Below are positions 41,344 to 49,885 of a DNA stretch of 49,934 bases, piece after piece. The DNA is from DAOTWA01 sp034435955. GTDB lineage: Bacteria; Chloroflexota; Anaerolineae; Anaerolineales; Anaerolineaceae. The stretch is taken from positions 1-49,934 of the forward strand of contig DAOTWA010000036.1 of NCBI GenBank assembly GCA_034435955.1, written 5' to 3'. Both the position numbers and the translations under genes were made by a program. The notes beneath the pieces were generated by a model. It did no database searches. It worked only from the letters and a program-made list of their open reading frames with translations, and had not been told where the DNA came from. The first letter of the stretch is position 1; every line of letters begins with the position of its first letter.

Positions 41344-41364
41344 ACGCGGCTCTTGCAGCCGCGT
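41344..41364 (-). terminator. Rho-independent terminator of the FmdB-like gene
   Basis: An 8-bp stem (ACGCGGCT / AGCCGCGT) with a 5-nt loop is followed, on the minus strand, by TTTTTATA. It lies between the convergent NarL-type regulator and the FmdB gene and has the best U tract of any hairpin in the window. Confidence 0.75.
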
Positions 41365-41391
41365 CAGCCTTCGGAGTGGATTTGCGTGATT

Positions 41392-41628
41392 TTAATATCG
41401 GCAGGCGCTGCAAGACCCTCCGCTGCATCCGGCGCATCCCGAGGAGGAAGGGGCAGCCTGCTCACTTTCGCGAGCGCCTGCGCTGCGGGAGAAGAAAACG
41501 GAAAGATTACGCGTGGTGTTCGTACCATGACAGGCGATGCAGGCGATGGGATCGTCGGCGGTCTGCATACTGCGCAAGGCGTCAAAGCGCCGACCGCAAT
41601 CTCTGCAGGTATACTCGTAAAGCGGCAT
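41392..41628 (-). CDS. FmdB-family zinc-ribbon protein
   Basis: A 78-residue protein starting MPLYEYTCRDCGRRFD and containing CIACHG, the two Cys pairs of the FmdB/CxxC_CxxC_SSSS zinc ribbon. The tail is Cys/Ser/Gly-rich (SSSGCAGCSGGSCSACRY). The family is of uncertain function and was once proposed as a regulator. A GGAGG Shine-Dalgarno and a near-consensus promoter precede it. Confidence 0.92.
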   Translation of the reverse strand: MPLYEYTCRDCGRRFDALRSMQTADDPIACIACHGTNTTRNLSVFFSRSAGARESEQAAPSSSGCAGCSGGSCSACRY

Positions 41629-41658
41629 GACGTTCCTCCACGATGTTCGATCTCATTG

Positions 41659-41687
41659 ATTGTATTCGCTGAGAAGAAAGGCGTCAA
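41659..41687 (-). promoter_or_regulatory. Promoter of the FmdB-like gene
   Basis: On the minus strand TTGACG (41682-41687) and TACAAT (41659-41664) are 17 bp apart, about 30 bases before the ATG. Confidence 0.65.
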
Positions 41688-41796
41688 TATCGGGGTGGGC
41701 TCGTCCTATTGTTGGGGATTCGATCTGGCCTGGATTTTGCATACACATTGTTATGGATTCTCTTATGCAGGTTGTTCGCAATAAAGGGAGAATAAG

Positions 41797-43236
41797 GTGA
41801 AGAGCGGTTCCCATCTACGGTCAGGCTTGTGGTTATTGCTGAGCGGCCTTCTCGTAGCCTGTCAGCTTCCTGTCAGTCGGGTCACTCTCGCTCTGGCGAC
41901 GGCAACGCCATCGGCCGCGCCTCATGCGACTGCTGCCATTTCCGCAACACCGGATACACAGACGGTCGAAGCCACCCCTACTCCGGCCGCGCCAGACGAA
42001 TGGGCGGGAGTTAATCCGACGGGGGCGCAGATCGTCTTCTGGCATACCTATAACGGCGAACAGGAAGCATGGCTGCAGAAAGCCGTCGAGGAATTCAACG
42101 GCACCAACCCTTATCACATTCGCGTATCCCTGCAGCGCATGGACAGCTTCGCGGACATCCTCAACCAGTTGCTGCCATTGGCCAACACCCCTGAGGCGCC
42201 AGATGTGATCCTGGCGTACCAGGCTCAGGCAGCGGTTCTGCAACTTCATAATGCCCTGCTGGATGTAAATAGCCTGTTGTCCAGCCCGCGTTGGGGCTTC
42301 TCAGCCGAAGAACGCGCAGATTTCTTTCCCGCCTTTTTGGAGCAGGATGTTTATCCGATCTACGACGGCCAGCGTTTGGGCTTCCCCTGGCTGCGTTATT
42401 TATATTTGATCTTCACCAATACCGCCTGGCTGAATGAGCTGGGTTATTCCCGGCCGCCGCGAACACCCGATCAGTTCAGGGAAGCAGCCTGCAAGGCTGC
42501 TGTGACACCCTACAGCCGCGCACAGGAGGCCGGGGGAGGCAGTGGATATACCTTTGCGGTGGATGGCTCGACTTTTGCCGGTTGGGTGTTCGCTTTCGGC
42601 GGCAGGTTGTTTGATGCATCGTCCCGCCGGTATAGCTTCGATCAGCCTGAAGCCGTCCAGGCGATGACTTTTCTTCAGATGCTGGTGAAAGATGGTTGCG
42701 CCCGTTTCGAAGAGCAACCGGCGAATATTCTCGCCGATCTGACCGCGGGAAAAGCGCTCTTTATCAGTGCACCAAGTCTAGTCCTGAGGCGTTTAATCGC
42801 CGGCGAGATGGCGATAAAGATGGCACCTTTTCCGCACACAACGGCTGAACCGATCGTCAACACTCTGGGGGCCAGCCTTTCCATCCCGCGCACCACGCCT
42901 CAACGCGAGCTGGCCTCCTGGTTGTTCATCAAGTTCCTGACTGCACCTGACTTGAACCTTCAATGGGCGCAGATTAGCTCGGGGTTGCCGGTGCGCATAG
43001 ACGCGGCTGACCAAGAAGCCGGCGCGCTTGGCGATGACCTGCTGGAAGGCGGGCTGACCAATTGGATGGGCAATGCCTCTTCGGAGCCGTCCACCCCTGA
43101 TTACGATCTGGTGCGTGAGCAGGTGCATAACGCCATGCTGGCAATCCTGCAGGGGGAGGATGTCGCGGTGACTTTAGAAGGCCTGAACCGTGATGCCAAC
43201 GAACTTCTGCAAGCTTCGCTCCGAGCTTCCCCGTAA
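41797..43236 (+). CDS. Extracellular solute-binding lipoprotein, sugar ABC importer type
   Basis: A 479-residue family 1 solute-binding protein. The signal peptide LWLLLSGLLVAC ends in a lipobox with Cys22, so it is lipid-anchored. A low-complexity Ala/Thr/Pro linker (about 30-70) precedes the mature domain, which starts AQIVFWHTYNGEQEAWLQKAV. Later segments TNTAWLNELGY and GLTNWMGNA are typical of the group. It binds a sugar or similar solute for a CUT1 importer. No permease genes are adjacent; the orphan MsmX-like ATPase at 22863 could energise it. The start is GTG with GGGAG 8 bases upstream. Confidence 0.88.
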   Translation: MKSGSHLRSGLWLLLSGLLVACQLPVSRVTLALATATPSAAPHATAAISATPDTQTVEATPTPAAPDEWAGVNPTGAQIVFWHTYNGEQEAWLQKAVEEFNGTNPYHIRVSLQRMDSFADILNQLLPLANTPEAPDVILAYQAQAAVLQLHNALLDVNSLLSSPRWGFSAEERADFFPAFLEQDVYPIYDGQRLGFPWLRYLYLIFTNTAWLNELGYSRPPRTPDQFREAACKAAVTPYSRAQEAGGGSGYTFAVDGSTFAGWVFAFGGRLFDASSRRYSFDQPEAVQAMTFLQMLVKDGCARFEEQPANILADLTAGKALFISAPSLVLRRLIAGEMAIKMAPFPHTTAEPIVNTLGASLSIPRTTPQRELASWLFIKFLTAPDLNLQWAQISSGLPVRIDAADQEAGALGDDLLEGGLTNWMGNASSEPSTPDYDLVREQVHNAMLAILQGEDVAVTLEGLNRDANELLQASLRASP

Positions 43237-43249
43237 TTCAGCCAATATC

Positions 43250-43278
43250 TTGCGGGTCTGATCTGGTGAGTGTAAAAT
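43250..43278 (+). promoter_or_regulatory. Promoter of the GAF histidine kinase-regulator operon
   Basis: TTGCGG (43250-43255) and TAAAAT (43273-43278) have a 17-bp spacer, about 80 bases before the ATG at 43360. Confidence 0.5.
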
Positions 43279-43359
43279 CTCAACGTTTTTATTTGAATGC
43301 GCTACGGCCTGAGTTGACGATCAAACCAAAACAACCAAGAAAATGTGGGGTGCAGGGAA

Positions 43360-45678
43360 ATGTCGGAAGAGGCTGAGACAGGTTTACCCGCAGCCCAACC
43401 AGGTGAAAACGACCCCATCTGGCCGGAGGATGTCGAGCGCTGCCCCCATGTAGTCTTGCGAGATATCAGCCGCATCCTGCTGACGGATATCACTCCCCAT
43501 GCCATGCTGCGCCGCATCCCCGAGGAAGTGCTGCGTTTAAAGCGCGGCCTTTGTGGGGTCGCCATCCTGGTGATGGATGGCGAACGGTTAATTTGCTCGG
43601 GCGCAGCCGGGTCAGCGATTCCATTTGCCATCGGCCAGCATGTGGATATCGCCGATGGGCATTTGTCGAAGGCCGCGTTGGGTGAGAGACCCACCGAATT
43701 GAGCGGTTTCTTCCCTTCAACGACTGGGAATGATGATGGAGTGCGAGGCGCCAGCAGAGGGCTGGCCATGGCATTCCCCGTGCGAGATGAACGCAACCTG
43801 CTGGGTTTGATCGTAGCGGTCAGCGAGGAGCGAGAGCTTTTTCTGGATCAGTTCATGGAATTATTCGAGCTGATTGCCACCCTGGCCGCTCTGGCAATTT
43901 TGATGACCCGCCAACGCATCGAGATCCAACGGCATGCTGTTGAACACCAGGCCATGCGTAAGATTCACGGGGCTTTGGGAGAGACGCTTGACCAGGATTC
44001 GATCCTGCAATTGATCGCCCGCTCGGCCGTGGAGATGATCCCCAGCGCAGAGGGCGCGGTGATCCACATGCTCGACGAAGGGAAGCAGGCCCTCCAGCCG
44101 GTGGCAGTGGCCGGGAAAGTCGGCAGAGGCAGACATGCGCCGTCGATGAAGCCAGGGGAGGGGGTGGCCGGCCAGGTGATGGCGGCCAAGACGGTCATGA
44201 ATCTGGGCGATGTCCATAAAGAAGGTCGCTTGGCGAAAGGGGATTTCTCGCCCGAAACCCACTCCCTGCTGGTTGGTCCAGTATCGAGCGGGGGAAACTG
44301 TTTTGGCACGATCAGTGTGCAGAGCAACGCAACCAATGCTTTTTCTTCCACAGACGAGCGTTTGCTGTTCAACCTGGGAATCGAGGCGGCCATCGCCATT
44401 CATAATACCAAGCTCTATCACGCCGAGCGCCATGAACGACAGATGGCCGAGGCGCTGGCCGAAGCGGCCAAATCCTTTAACCTTAGCCTCGATCTAGACC
44501 AGGTGCTGGACCGAATTCTGGAACAGATCGTTCTGGTCATCCCTTGCCGCACGGTGAATGTCTTTTTGATCGAGGGCGAGACAGCGCGCATCGTCCGGCA
44601 TAAAGTTTACAGCGAGGATGGCTTCCAGCTAGAATACAACACCGATCTGGACTTTCCCCTCACGCTGCATTCTTTCCAATTCATGCTCGAGACCGGCCAG
44701 CCGATTTTGGTTACGGATGTATCCAAAGACGAATTCTGGCATCCAATGCCCGGCCGCGAATGGATCCATTCCTACGCCGCAGCCCCGTTGATCGCTGGTC
44801 AGCAGACGATTGGTTTTCTGACCGTTGACAGCGAGAAACCCCATTTTTTCAATGTAGACACAACCAAAGCCCTGCAGGCGTTCGCGGCACACGCGGCCAT
44901 TGCCATCCACAATGCTCGCCTGTACCAGAACCTGGCTGTCGTACTCCAGGAGGAGAAGACCATCCGTGCCCAGCTCGTCCAGGCGGATAAATTGGCCGCC
45001 ATGGGACGCATCACCTCATCGATCGCCCACGAAGTCAACAATCCCATCCAGGCCATCCAGGGCTGTCTCGATAGGGCGCAGGCCTATGTGGCGGACGCCG
45101 AGAAGCAGAAGCGCTATCTGAATATGGCGGCCGAGGAGCTGAACCGGCTGACCGCCATCCTGCAGCGCGTACTCGACTTCCAACGCCCTGCCGAGAGCGA
45201 GCGAAAAAACGTCGAAATTCATGCGTTGATCGAAGACGTCCTGGCGCTGTGCGAAAAACGGTTGCAGCTCGGCCGAGTGAAAGTCAAGCTCGAGGCAGCC
45301 TCCCGGCCTGTGGCGGTAAAGGTGGTCAGCGGCCAGCTCAAACAGGTGTTCTTGAATCTGATCCTGAATGCAGTCGATGCGATGCCCAATGGCGGGGATC
45401 TGATCATCGGGACGCGCAGGGTTAAGAACCGGCGCCTGTGGCTCGAGATCTACTTCCAGGACAGCGGGATTGGAATGGCTGAAGACGAAATCACGCGGTT
45501 ATTCGAACCTTTTTACACCACCAAACCCAAGGGAAATGGACTCGGTTTGTGGGTCAGCAGTATCATCGTGAACAGCCATGGAGGTGAACTGAAGGCCCAC
45601 TCGATGCCTGGAAAAGGAAGCACGTTCACAGTTCTGCTGCCCCTCGAGGGCCGCCAGCGATCGTCGCTGAAACAATGA
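43360..45678 (+). CDS. Multi-GAF sensor histidine kinase
   Basis: A 772-residue soluble kinase without membrane helices. Three GAF-like sensor regions are visible at about 30-190, 210-355 and 370-525; the second and third each end in an AIHNT/AIHNAR-type helix. The HisKA helix ADKLAAMGRITSSIAHEVNNP holds the phospho-acceptor His557. The ATPase has the N box LILNAVDAMP, the G1 box DSGIGM, and FYTTKPKGNGLGLWVS. It should sense a cytosolic ligand or redox signal and phosphorylate the regulator encoded 62 bases downstream. ATG 43360 is preferred over GTG 43345. Confidence 0.92.
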   Translation: MSEEAETGLPAAQPGENDPIWPEDVERCPHVVLRDISRILLTDITPHAMLRRIPEEVLRLKRGLCGVAILVMDGERLICSGAAGSAIPFAIGQHVDIADGHLSKAALGERPTELSGFFPSTTGNDDGVRGASRGLAMAFPVRDERNLLGLIVAVSEERELFLDQFMELFELIATLAALAILMTRQRIEIQRHAVEHQAMRKIHGALGETLDQDSILQLIARSAVEMIPSAEGAVIHMLDEGKQALQPVAVAGKVGRGRHAPSMKPGEGVAGQVMAAKTVMNLGDVHKEGRLAKGDFSPETHSLLVGPVSSGGNCFGTISVQSNATNAFSSTDERLLFNLGIEAAIAIHNTKLYHAERHERQMAEALAEAAKSFNLSLDLDQVLDRILEQIVLVIPCRTVNVFLIEGETARIVRHKVYSEDGFQLEYNTDLDFPLTLHSFQFMLETGQPILVTDVSKDEFWHPMPGREWIHSYAAAPLIAGQQTIGFLTVDSEKPHFFNVDTTKALQAFAAHAAIAIHNARLYQNLAVVLQEEKTIRAQLVQADKLAAMGRITSSIAHEVNNPIQAIQGCLDRAQAYVADAEKQKRYLNMAAEELNRLTAILQRVLDFQRPAESERKNVEIHALIEDVLALCEKRLQLGRVKVKLEAASRPVAVKVVSGQLKQVFLNLILNAVDAMPNGGDLIIGTRRVKNRRLWLEIYFQDSGIGMAEDEITRLFEPFYTTKPKGNGLGLWVSSIIVNSHGGELKAHSMPGKGSTFTVLLPLEGRQRSSLKQ

Positions 45679-45740
45679 GTGCTGCTCGATCCACAACGAT
45701 TTTTGTCCTACCCTAATCCTGGCAATAAAAGAAGGGGAGC

Positions 45741-46529
45741 ATGAGCCTGCAAAACGAAGTCCACATATTGATCGTGGATGATGAAAAGACGATCCGCATG
45801 GTGCTTGCAGATGCGTTCACCGTCCAGGGCTACCAGGTTCACATGGCCAATAACGTTCAAGAGGCCCTGGAGGAACTGTCCAGGGTTAACATCGACCTGG
45901 CGCTGATCGATTTACGCATGCCGGGAGAGATGGACGGCCTGGATTTGCTGGCAAAAATTCGCGAGGAATGGCCTCAAATCGTTGTGATCATGCTGACCGC
46001 GTATGCAACCATGGACTCGGCTATCACTGCGCTGAGACAGGGCGCCTACGATTACCTGATTAAACCCACCAGCATCACGCAAATCCTGGCAAGCGTAGAA
46101 AAAGGTCTGGCCAAGCGGGAGAAGGAACTGCGCATGCAACGGTTGATTACCGAGCTGGAAAGCACGGTGACCGACCTCAAACGGGAGGCAGGGCTGACCT
46201 TTGGTGAAACATCGGATGGCGACCGTTTCATTCAGGCGCCTCAACTGACAATTGATCGGCAAAAACGGCTGGTAGTCCGGGGTGATACGCCCCTCTCGCT
46301 CACCTCCACTGAGTTCGACCTGCTTGATTATCTCGCCCACCACCCTGATCGGGTGGTTTCGTCGGGAGAGTTGATCCAGGCCGTTCAGGGTTATGAGCTG
46401 GATGAAGCCGATGCGCGGCCGATCGTGCGGGTGCACATTCGTCGGTTGCGCCAAAAGCTGGAGGAGGACCCACAGCATCCGCGCTACATTCTCAACGTGC
46501 GCGGCAAAGGATACCGGTTTGTGGGGTGA
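45741..46529 (+). CDS. Response regulator with OmpR-type winged helix
   Basis: A 262-residue regulator. The receiver has phospho-acceptor Asp57 in LALIDLRMPGEMDG, a Thr in MLTAYATMDSA, and Lys in YLIKPTSI. A charged helix (about 122-150, AKREKELRMQRLITELES) links it to a Trans_reg_C winged helix beginning LTIDRQKRLVVRG and ending HPRYILNVRGKGYRFVG. The receiver and linker look like NtrC-type regulators, but the output domain is OmpR-like. It is presumably phosphorylated by the upstream GAF kinase. GGGGAG precedes the ATG. Confidence 0.92.
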   Translation: MSLQNEVHILIVDDEKTIRMVLADAFTVQGYQVHMANNVQEALEELSRVNIDLALIDLRMPGEMDGLDLLAKIREEWPQIVVIMLTAYATMDSAITALRQGAYDYLIKPTSITQILASVEKGLAKREKELRMQRLITELESTVTDLKREAGLTFGETSDGDRFIQAPQLTIDRQKRLVVRGDTPLSLTSTEFDLLDYLAHHPDRVVSSGELIQAVQGYELDEADARPIVRVHIRRLRQKLEEDPQHPRYILNVRGKGYRFVG

Positions 46530-46544
46530 TGCCCTGTCAACACC

Positions 46545-47885
46545 TCAGTATTGGTAAATGCTTCCGCCGATGAACTCGCGCAGTACCGAATCGCGCGGGA
46601 TGACATTTTCGTCTTCGTACGGCGCCACAGCCTGGAGCACGTTGTAAACCCGAGAAGCTCGGGTAAAGGCATCCTCGCGCAGCGGGTCTCCGCGATATTG
46701 CTCCATCCAGGCGGCAAACTGGTCGAGCATCTTCGGTCGGTAGATCGACAATTCGTAAGGCATGGCGCTGTTGATAATATAATCGCAGGTGGAGTGGTAG
46801 GGGATGATGTTGCGCAGCTCGCTCGAACGCACGTAATGCCAGTGTTCCAGGGTTTGGCGGGGATCGTATGCGCGATAGGCCGCATCCCGCAGCATGCGCC
46901 GGATCAGGCGCAAGTCTGTCCAATGGATGTATTTGCCATCCGGGCCTTTCATCTGCAGGAGTGTCTCCAGGTAGATTTTGAATTTTTGCTCAGGTTCCAC
47001 ATCGCGGGTCATGTCAGGGTACAGGCCGTGCAGGCTGTCGATCAACAGAATCTCATCCGGATTTAGCCGCATGGGGGTGTAATCGTCCACGCGATGGCCG
47101 GTCTTGAAATCGTAATAGGGAACGCGCACCTCTTCCCCCGCGATCAAACGTGCCAGGTGCTGGCTGATCAGGGCCAGATCCAGTGCCTGGGGCGTTTCGA
47201 AGTCGTAGTCGCCGAATTCATCACGCGGATGAAGTTCCAGATCAAAGAAGTAATTATCGACGTTCAGGGTAACCAGTTTATAGCCCTGGCGCTCGAGGCG
47301 TTGAGAAATCTTGATCGTGGTGGTCGTCTTGCCGGAAGAGGAAGGGCCGGCGATAATGACCATACGTACTTCTTTACCACGCGCGGCGATCATCTCGACA
47401 GCGTTTTCAACGTCCTCTTCGTAAGCCGCCTCGGATTCGGCGACGATCTCAGCGAATTGCCCGGCAGCAATCCGGCGATTCAAGGCTTCGACCGTGTGAA
47501 CCTCATGGCTGACGGCCCAGTCCAGGACGTGCCAGATCTTGGCCCAGGGGATGTTCTCAGATGGGCGGGAGGCCAATGAAGCCCGCTCCCGTCTGCGGCG
47601 GGCGCGCTCCTCTCGATAGAGAATGTACGCCTTGGCGACCTTGGCATGTCCGTTCTCGATCAGCACCTTCTCGACGGCGTCCTGGATTTCTTCGATGGTA
47701 GGGATGTGGCTTTCGGGAACCGAGCGCTCGAGTAAATCCACCACCTGCATGGTCAGGCGTTCTGCGGTGGAGCGGTCGCGCCCCCCGACTGCCACCGCGG
47801 CGCGGTAGATCGCATTGGTGATGCGCTCAGGGGTAAAGGGTACGATGGCCCCGCTGCGCTTGACGACTTGGGTGATCCTGGTCAT
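46545..47885 (-). CDS. ATP-cone nucleoside (uridine) kinase-like protein
   Basis: A 446-residue protein with an N-terminal ATP-cone (residues 1 to about 95, TQVVKRSGAIVPFTPERI) and a uridine-kinase-like domain. The P-loop GPSSSGKTT is at 180-188, LNVDNYFFD at 207-215, DEFGDYDFETPQALDL at 222-237, and LIDSLHGLYPDMT replaces the usual MEGIHGLNP of its paralog. It ends VLREFIGGSIYQY, very like the end of the kinase at 161. The ATP cone, known from ribonucleotide reductases, may let nucleotide levels control activity. A TATAAT box lies at 47941-47946. Confidence 0.83.
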   Translation of the reverse strand: MTRITQVVKRSGAIVPFTPERITNAIYRAAVAVGGRDRSTAERLTMQVVDLLERSVPESHIPTIEEIQDAVEKVLIENGHAKVAKAYILYREERARRRRERASLASRPSENIPWAKIWHVLDWAVSHEVHTVEALNRRIAAGQFAEIVAESEAAYEEDVENAVEMIAARGKEVRMVIIAGPSSSGKTTTTIKISQRLERQGYKLVTLNVDNYFFDLELHPRDEFGDYDFETPQALDLALISQHLARLIAGEEVRVPYYDFKTGHRVDDYTPMRLNPDEILLIDSLHGLYPDMTRDVEPEQKFKIYLETLLQMKGPDGKYIHWTDLRLIRRMLRDAAYRAYDPRQTLEHWHYVRSSELRNIIPYHSTCDYIINSAMPYELSIYRPKMLDQFAAWMEQYRGDPLREDAFTRASRVYNVLQAVAPYEDENVIPRDSVLREFIGGSIYQY

Positions 47886-48082
47886 TCCTTTTGCCTGCGT
47901 GATTTATTCTGGAAGAAGCCTGATATTCCATAACATAATTATTATACAGAAATATTCCAATTCTCTAGGTGCCAATCGGTTGGATAAACGTCATCTTTAC
48001 AGACGTAACTTCATCCCAATGTGGGTGTTTCCTTTCCAGCTTATGGGATTTTAAAGATACAAAATCGAAGAGGAGCCTGATC

Positions 48083-48976
48083 ATGGCCGAACTGTGGATC
48101 GTTTCGTTGATTTGGGCATTTTCTTTCGGGATCATCAAAGACAGCCTCTCCAGCCTGGATGCCAGCTTCGTGGCGGCAGCCCGGTTGTTGCTATCCGCGA
48201 TTGTTTTCCTGCCCTTTTTGAGGCTGCGAGGCGTGCCGATCAGACTGAGATGGCGTCTGGTACTGATTGGCGCGGTTCAGTTTGGGCTGATGTATGTGAG
48301 CTACATCTCGGCCTTCCGTTATTTGCAGGCTTACGAAGTCGCGCTCTTCACCATTTTCACCCCGATTTATGTCACTTTGATCAATGACCTCATCGAAAAG
48401 CGTTTCGATCTGCTCAACCTGGCCACGGCGCTGCTGGCTGTACTGGGTACAGGGATCGTGGAAGGCGCCAACCTTTCCCAAAGCGGCGTGCTGCAGGGCG
48501 TCCTGCTGGTTCAGATCTCCAACCTGTGCTTCGCCTATGGTCAGGTGCTTTACCGCTTGCTTATGCAAGGTGCCTCGGAGGTTAGAGATACGCGGGTATT
48601 TGGACTGCTTTATGCGGGCGGTTTCGCCGCCGCCGGTCTGGCCGCCGTAGCCTTTACCAATTGGTCCAGGGTGATTCCAAACGGCAACCAGGCTTTGGCG
48701 CTGGTCTATCTGGGTGTGGTGGCATCCGGCCTGGGTTTCTATCTTTGGAATCGGGGGGCTCGGAAAGTGCGGGCCGGCGCGCTGGCGGTGTTCAATGATC
48801 TCAAGGTGCCTTTGGCGGTGGCCGTATCCTTGCTGTTTTTCGGAGAAAAGGCCGATCTCGTGCATTTGCTGGTCGGCGGCGGGATCGTCCTAGCTGCGCT
48901 GGCAATCAACGAATACGCTGCACCGGGGCTGCGCAAGGCGATTACGCGCGAACAACCGCATGGTACGTCTTTTTAG
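48083..48976 (+). CDS. EamA/DMT-family transporter
   Basis: A 297-residue drug/metabolite transporter with ten membrane helices in two EamA repeats; the second repeat includes LVYLGVVASGLGFYLWNRGARKV. It begins AELWIVSLIWAFSFGIIKDSL. Members export amino acids, nucleosides or other metabolites; the substrate here is unknown. ATG 48083 has GAGGAG 7 bases upstream; the open frame starting at 47969 overlaps the promoter zone of the divergent kinase gene. Confidence 0.87.
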   Translation: MAELWIVSLIWAFSFGIIKDSLSSLDASFVAAARLLLSAIVFLPFLRLRGVPIRLRWRLVLIGAVQFGLMYVSYISAFRYLQAYEVALFTIFTPIYVTLINDLIEKRFDLLNLATALLAVLGTGIVEGANLSQSGVLQGVLLVQISNLCFAYGQVLYRLLMQGASEVRDTRVFGLLYAGGFAAAGLAAVAFTNWSRVIPNGNQALALVYLGVVASGLGFYLWNRGARKVRAGALAVFNDLKVPLAVAVSLLFFGEKADLVHLLVGGGIVLAALAINEYAAPGLRKAITREQPHGTSF

Positions 48977-48999
48977 CCTTTTCCAATGATTTCGCCCAT

Positions 49000-49713
49000 T
49001 TAGAAATAAAGCTCAAAGGCCTCCTTGTGGGCGGACGGCCTCAGGGATGAGCGCGCCAGCTCATCCAGGATCTCCTGGCGGCGATGGGAAGTGTAACGCT
49101 CCAATAGACGGGTTTGAATGGGGCCGGACGAGAAGCGTAGGCCAACCCGCGAAAGCGTCGCACCTACCGGGCGCAGGTAGGCAACCGCAGCCCGCAGACT
49201 CAGCCGGCCAAAACCATCGGGCAAGTCAAATTCCACCCACACGCTGACGCCCGTCCGGAGTGAATTCCCCGTTTCTGATGAACGGTGTACCAGTACGCCC
49301 GCGCCTTTCACCGAAATGTCCTCCAGGCAGACGCGCAGGGTCCAACGTCCGTAGTGCAGGGTGCCATACAGCGGCGCGCCGGGCTGGACGCGATCACTGA
49401 GGCGCTCCTTCCAATCCCATTCAAGCCGGGAGATTTCGGTCAACAGAAGGACGCCGGTGCGATCGTCGTATTCTGCCAATCGGGCTACGTATTTATGGGC
49501 GGTGTTCGGGCTGTACAGGTGGACGCGCGTACCCGCCGGCGCACCCAGTATGTGCCCGCCGCAGGCCTGTGCGAGGATCGCATCCGGGCGTACGCTGAGG
49601 ACTTCAAGATCCTGGCGCAAGGTGACGCCTTTGTACGGCCGAACAAGGGTCAGAATAGCGTGGGGGACAGCGGCGGGAAAATCTAGTTTGCTCAACGTAG
49701 AATTCGCAGGCAT
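49000..49713 (-). CDS. PilZ-domain protein (c-di-GMP receptor candidate)
   Basis: A 237-residue protein with an N-terminal YcgR-like barrel (about 20-110) and a C-terminal PilZ domain (about 115-215). The PilZ core shows an Arg-rich start (WDWKERLSDR), LEDISVKGAGV (DxSxxG) and LRPVGATLSRVGLRF. It probably binds cyclic di-GMP and acts on motility or surface behaviour, but no flagellar or pilus gene is close. I start at ATG 49713 because AGGAGG lies 5 bases upstream; the frame stays open to a GTG at 49788. Confidence 0.82.
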   Translation of the reverse strand: MPANSTLSKLDFPAAVPHAILTLVRPYKGVTLRQDLEVLSVRPDAILAQACGGHILGAPAGTRVHLYSPNTAHKYVARLAEYDDRTGVLLLTEISRLEWDWKERLSDRVQPGAPLYGTLHYGRWTLRVCLEDISVKGAGVLVHRSSETGNSLRTGVSVWVEFDLPDGFGRLSLRAAVAYLRPVGATLSRVGLRFSSGPIQTRLLERYTSHRRQEILDELARSSLRPSAHKEAFELYF

Positions 49714-49813
49714 GCCTGCCTCCTGCAGACGGTTGAAATGGAACCGCCTGTGGAGGATGGTTGCAATCTCCATGCCCAGAATATTCACTGCGGGGGAAAG
49801 GTAAATAAAACAG

Positions 49814-49885
49814 TGGCGAGGGTGGGATTTGAACCCACAACCAAGGGCTTATGAGTCCCCTGCTCCACCATTGAGCTACCTCGCC
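49814..49885 (-). tRNA. tRNA-Met, anticodon CAT
   Basis: On the minus strand the 72-nt cloverleaf is GGCGAGG acceptor, GCTC/GAGC D-stem, anticodon loop CTCATAA with anticodon CAT, a TTGGTT-type variable region and a GTGGG/CCCAC T-stem with TTCAAAT loop. G1-C72 is paired, so it is not an initiator. It is elongator tRNA-Met, although CAT could also be tRNA-Ile2 with lysidine. The anticodon stem has one A31-G39 mismatch. The CCA end is not encoded. Confidence 0.88.

Noticed and set aside
47969..48082. N-terminal extension of the EamA transporter
   Set aside because: The extra residues are not transporter-like, overlap the divergent promoter zone, and the ATG at 48083 has a strong GAGGAG site.
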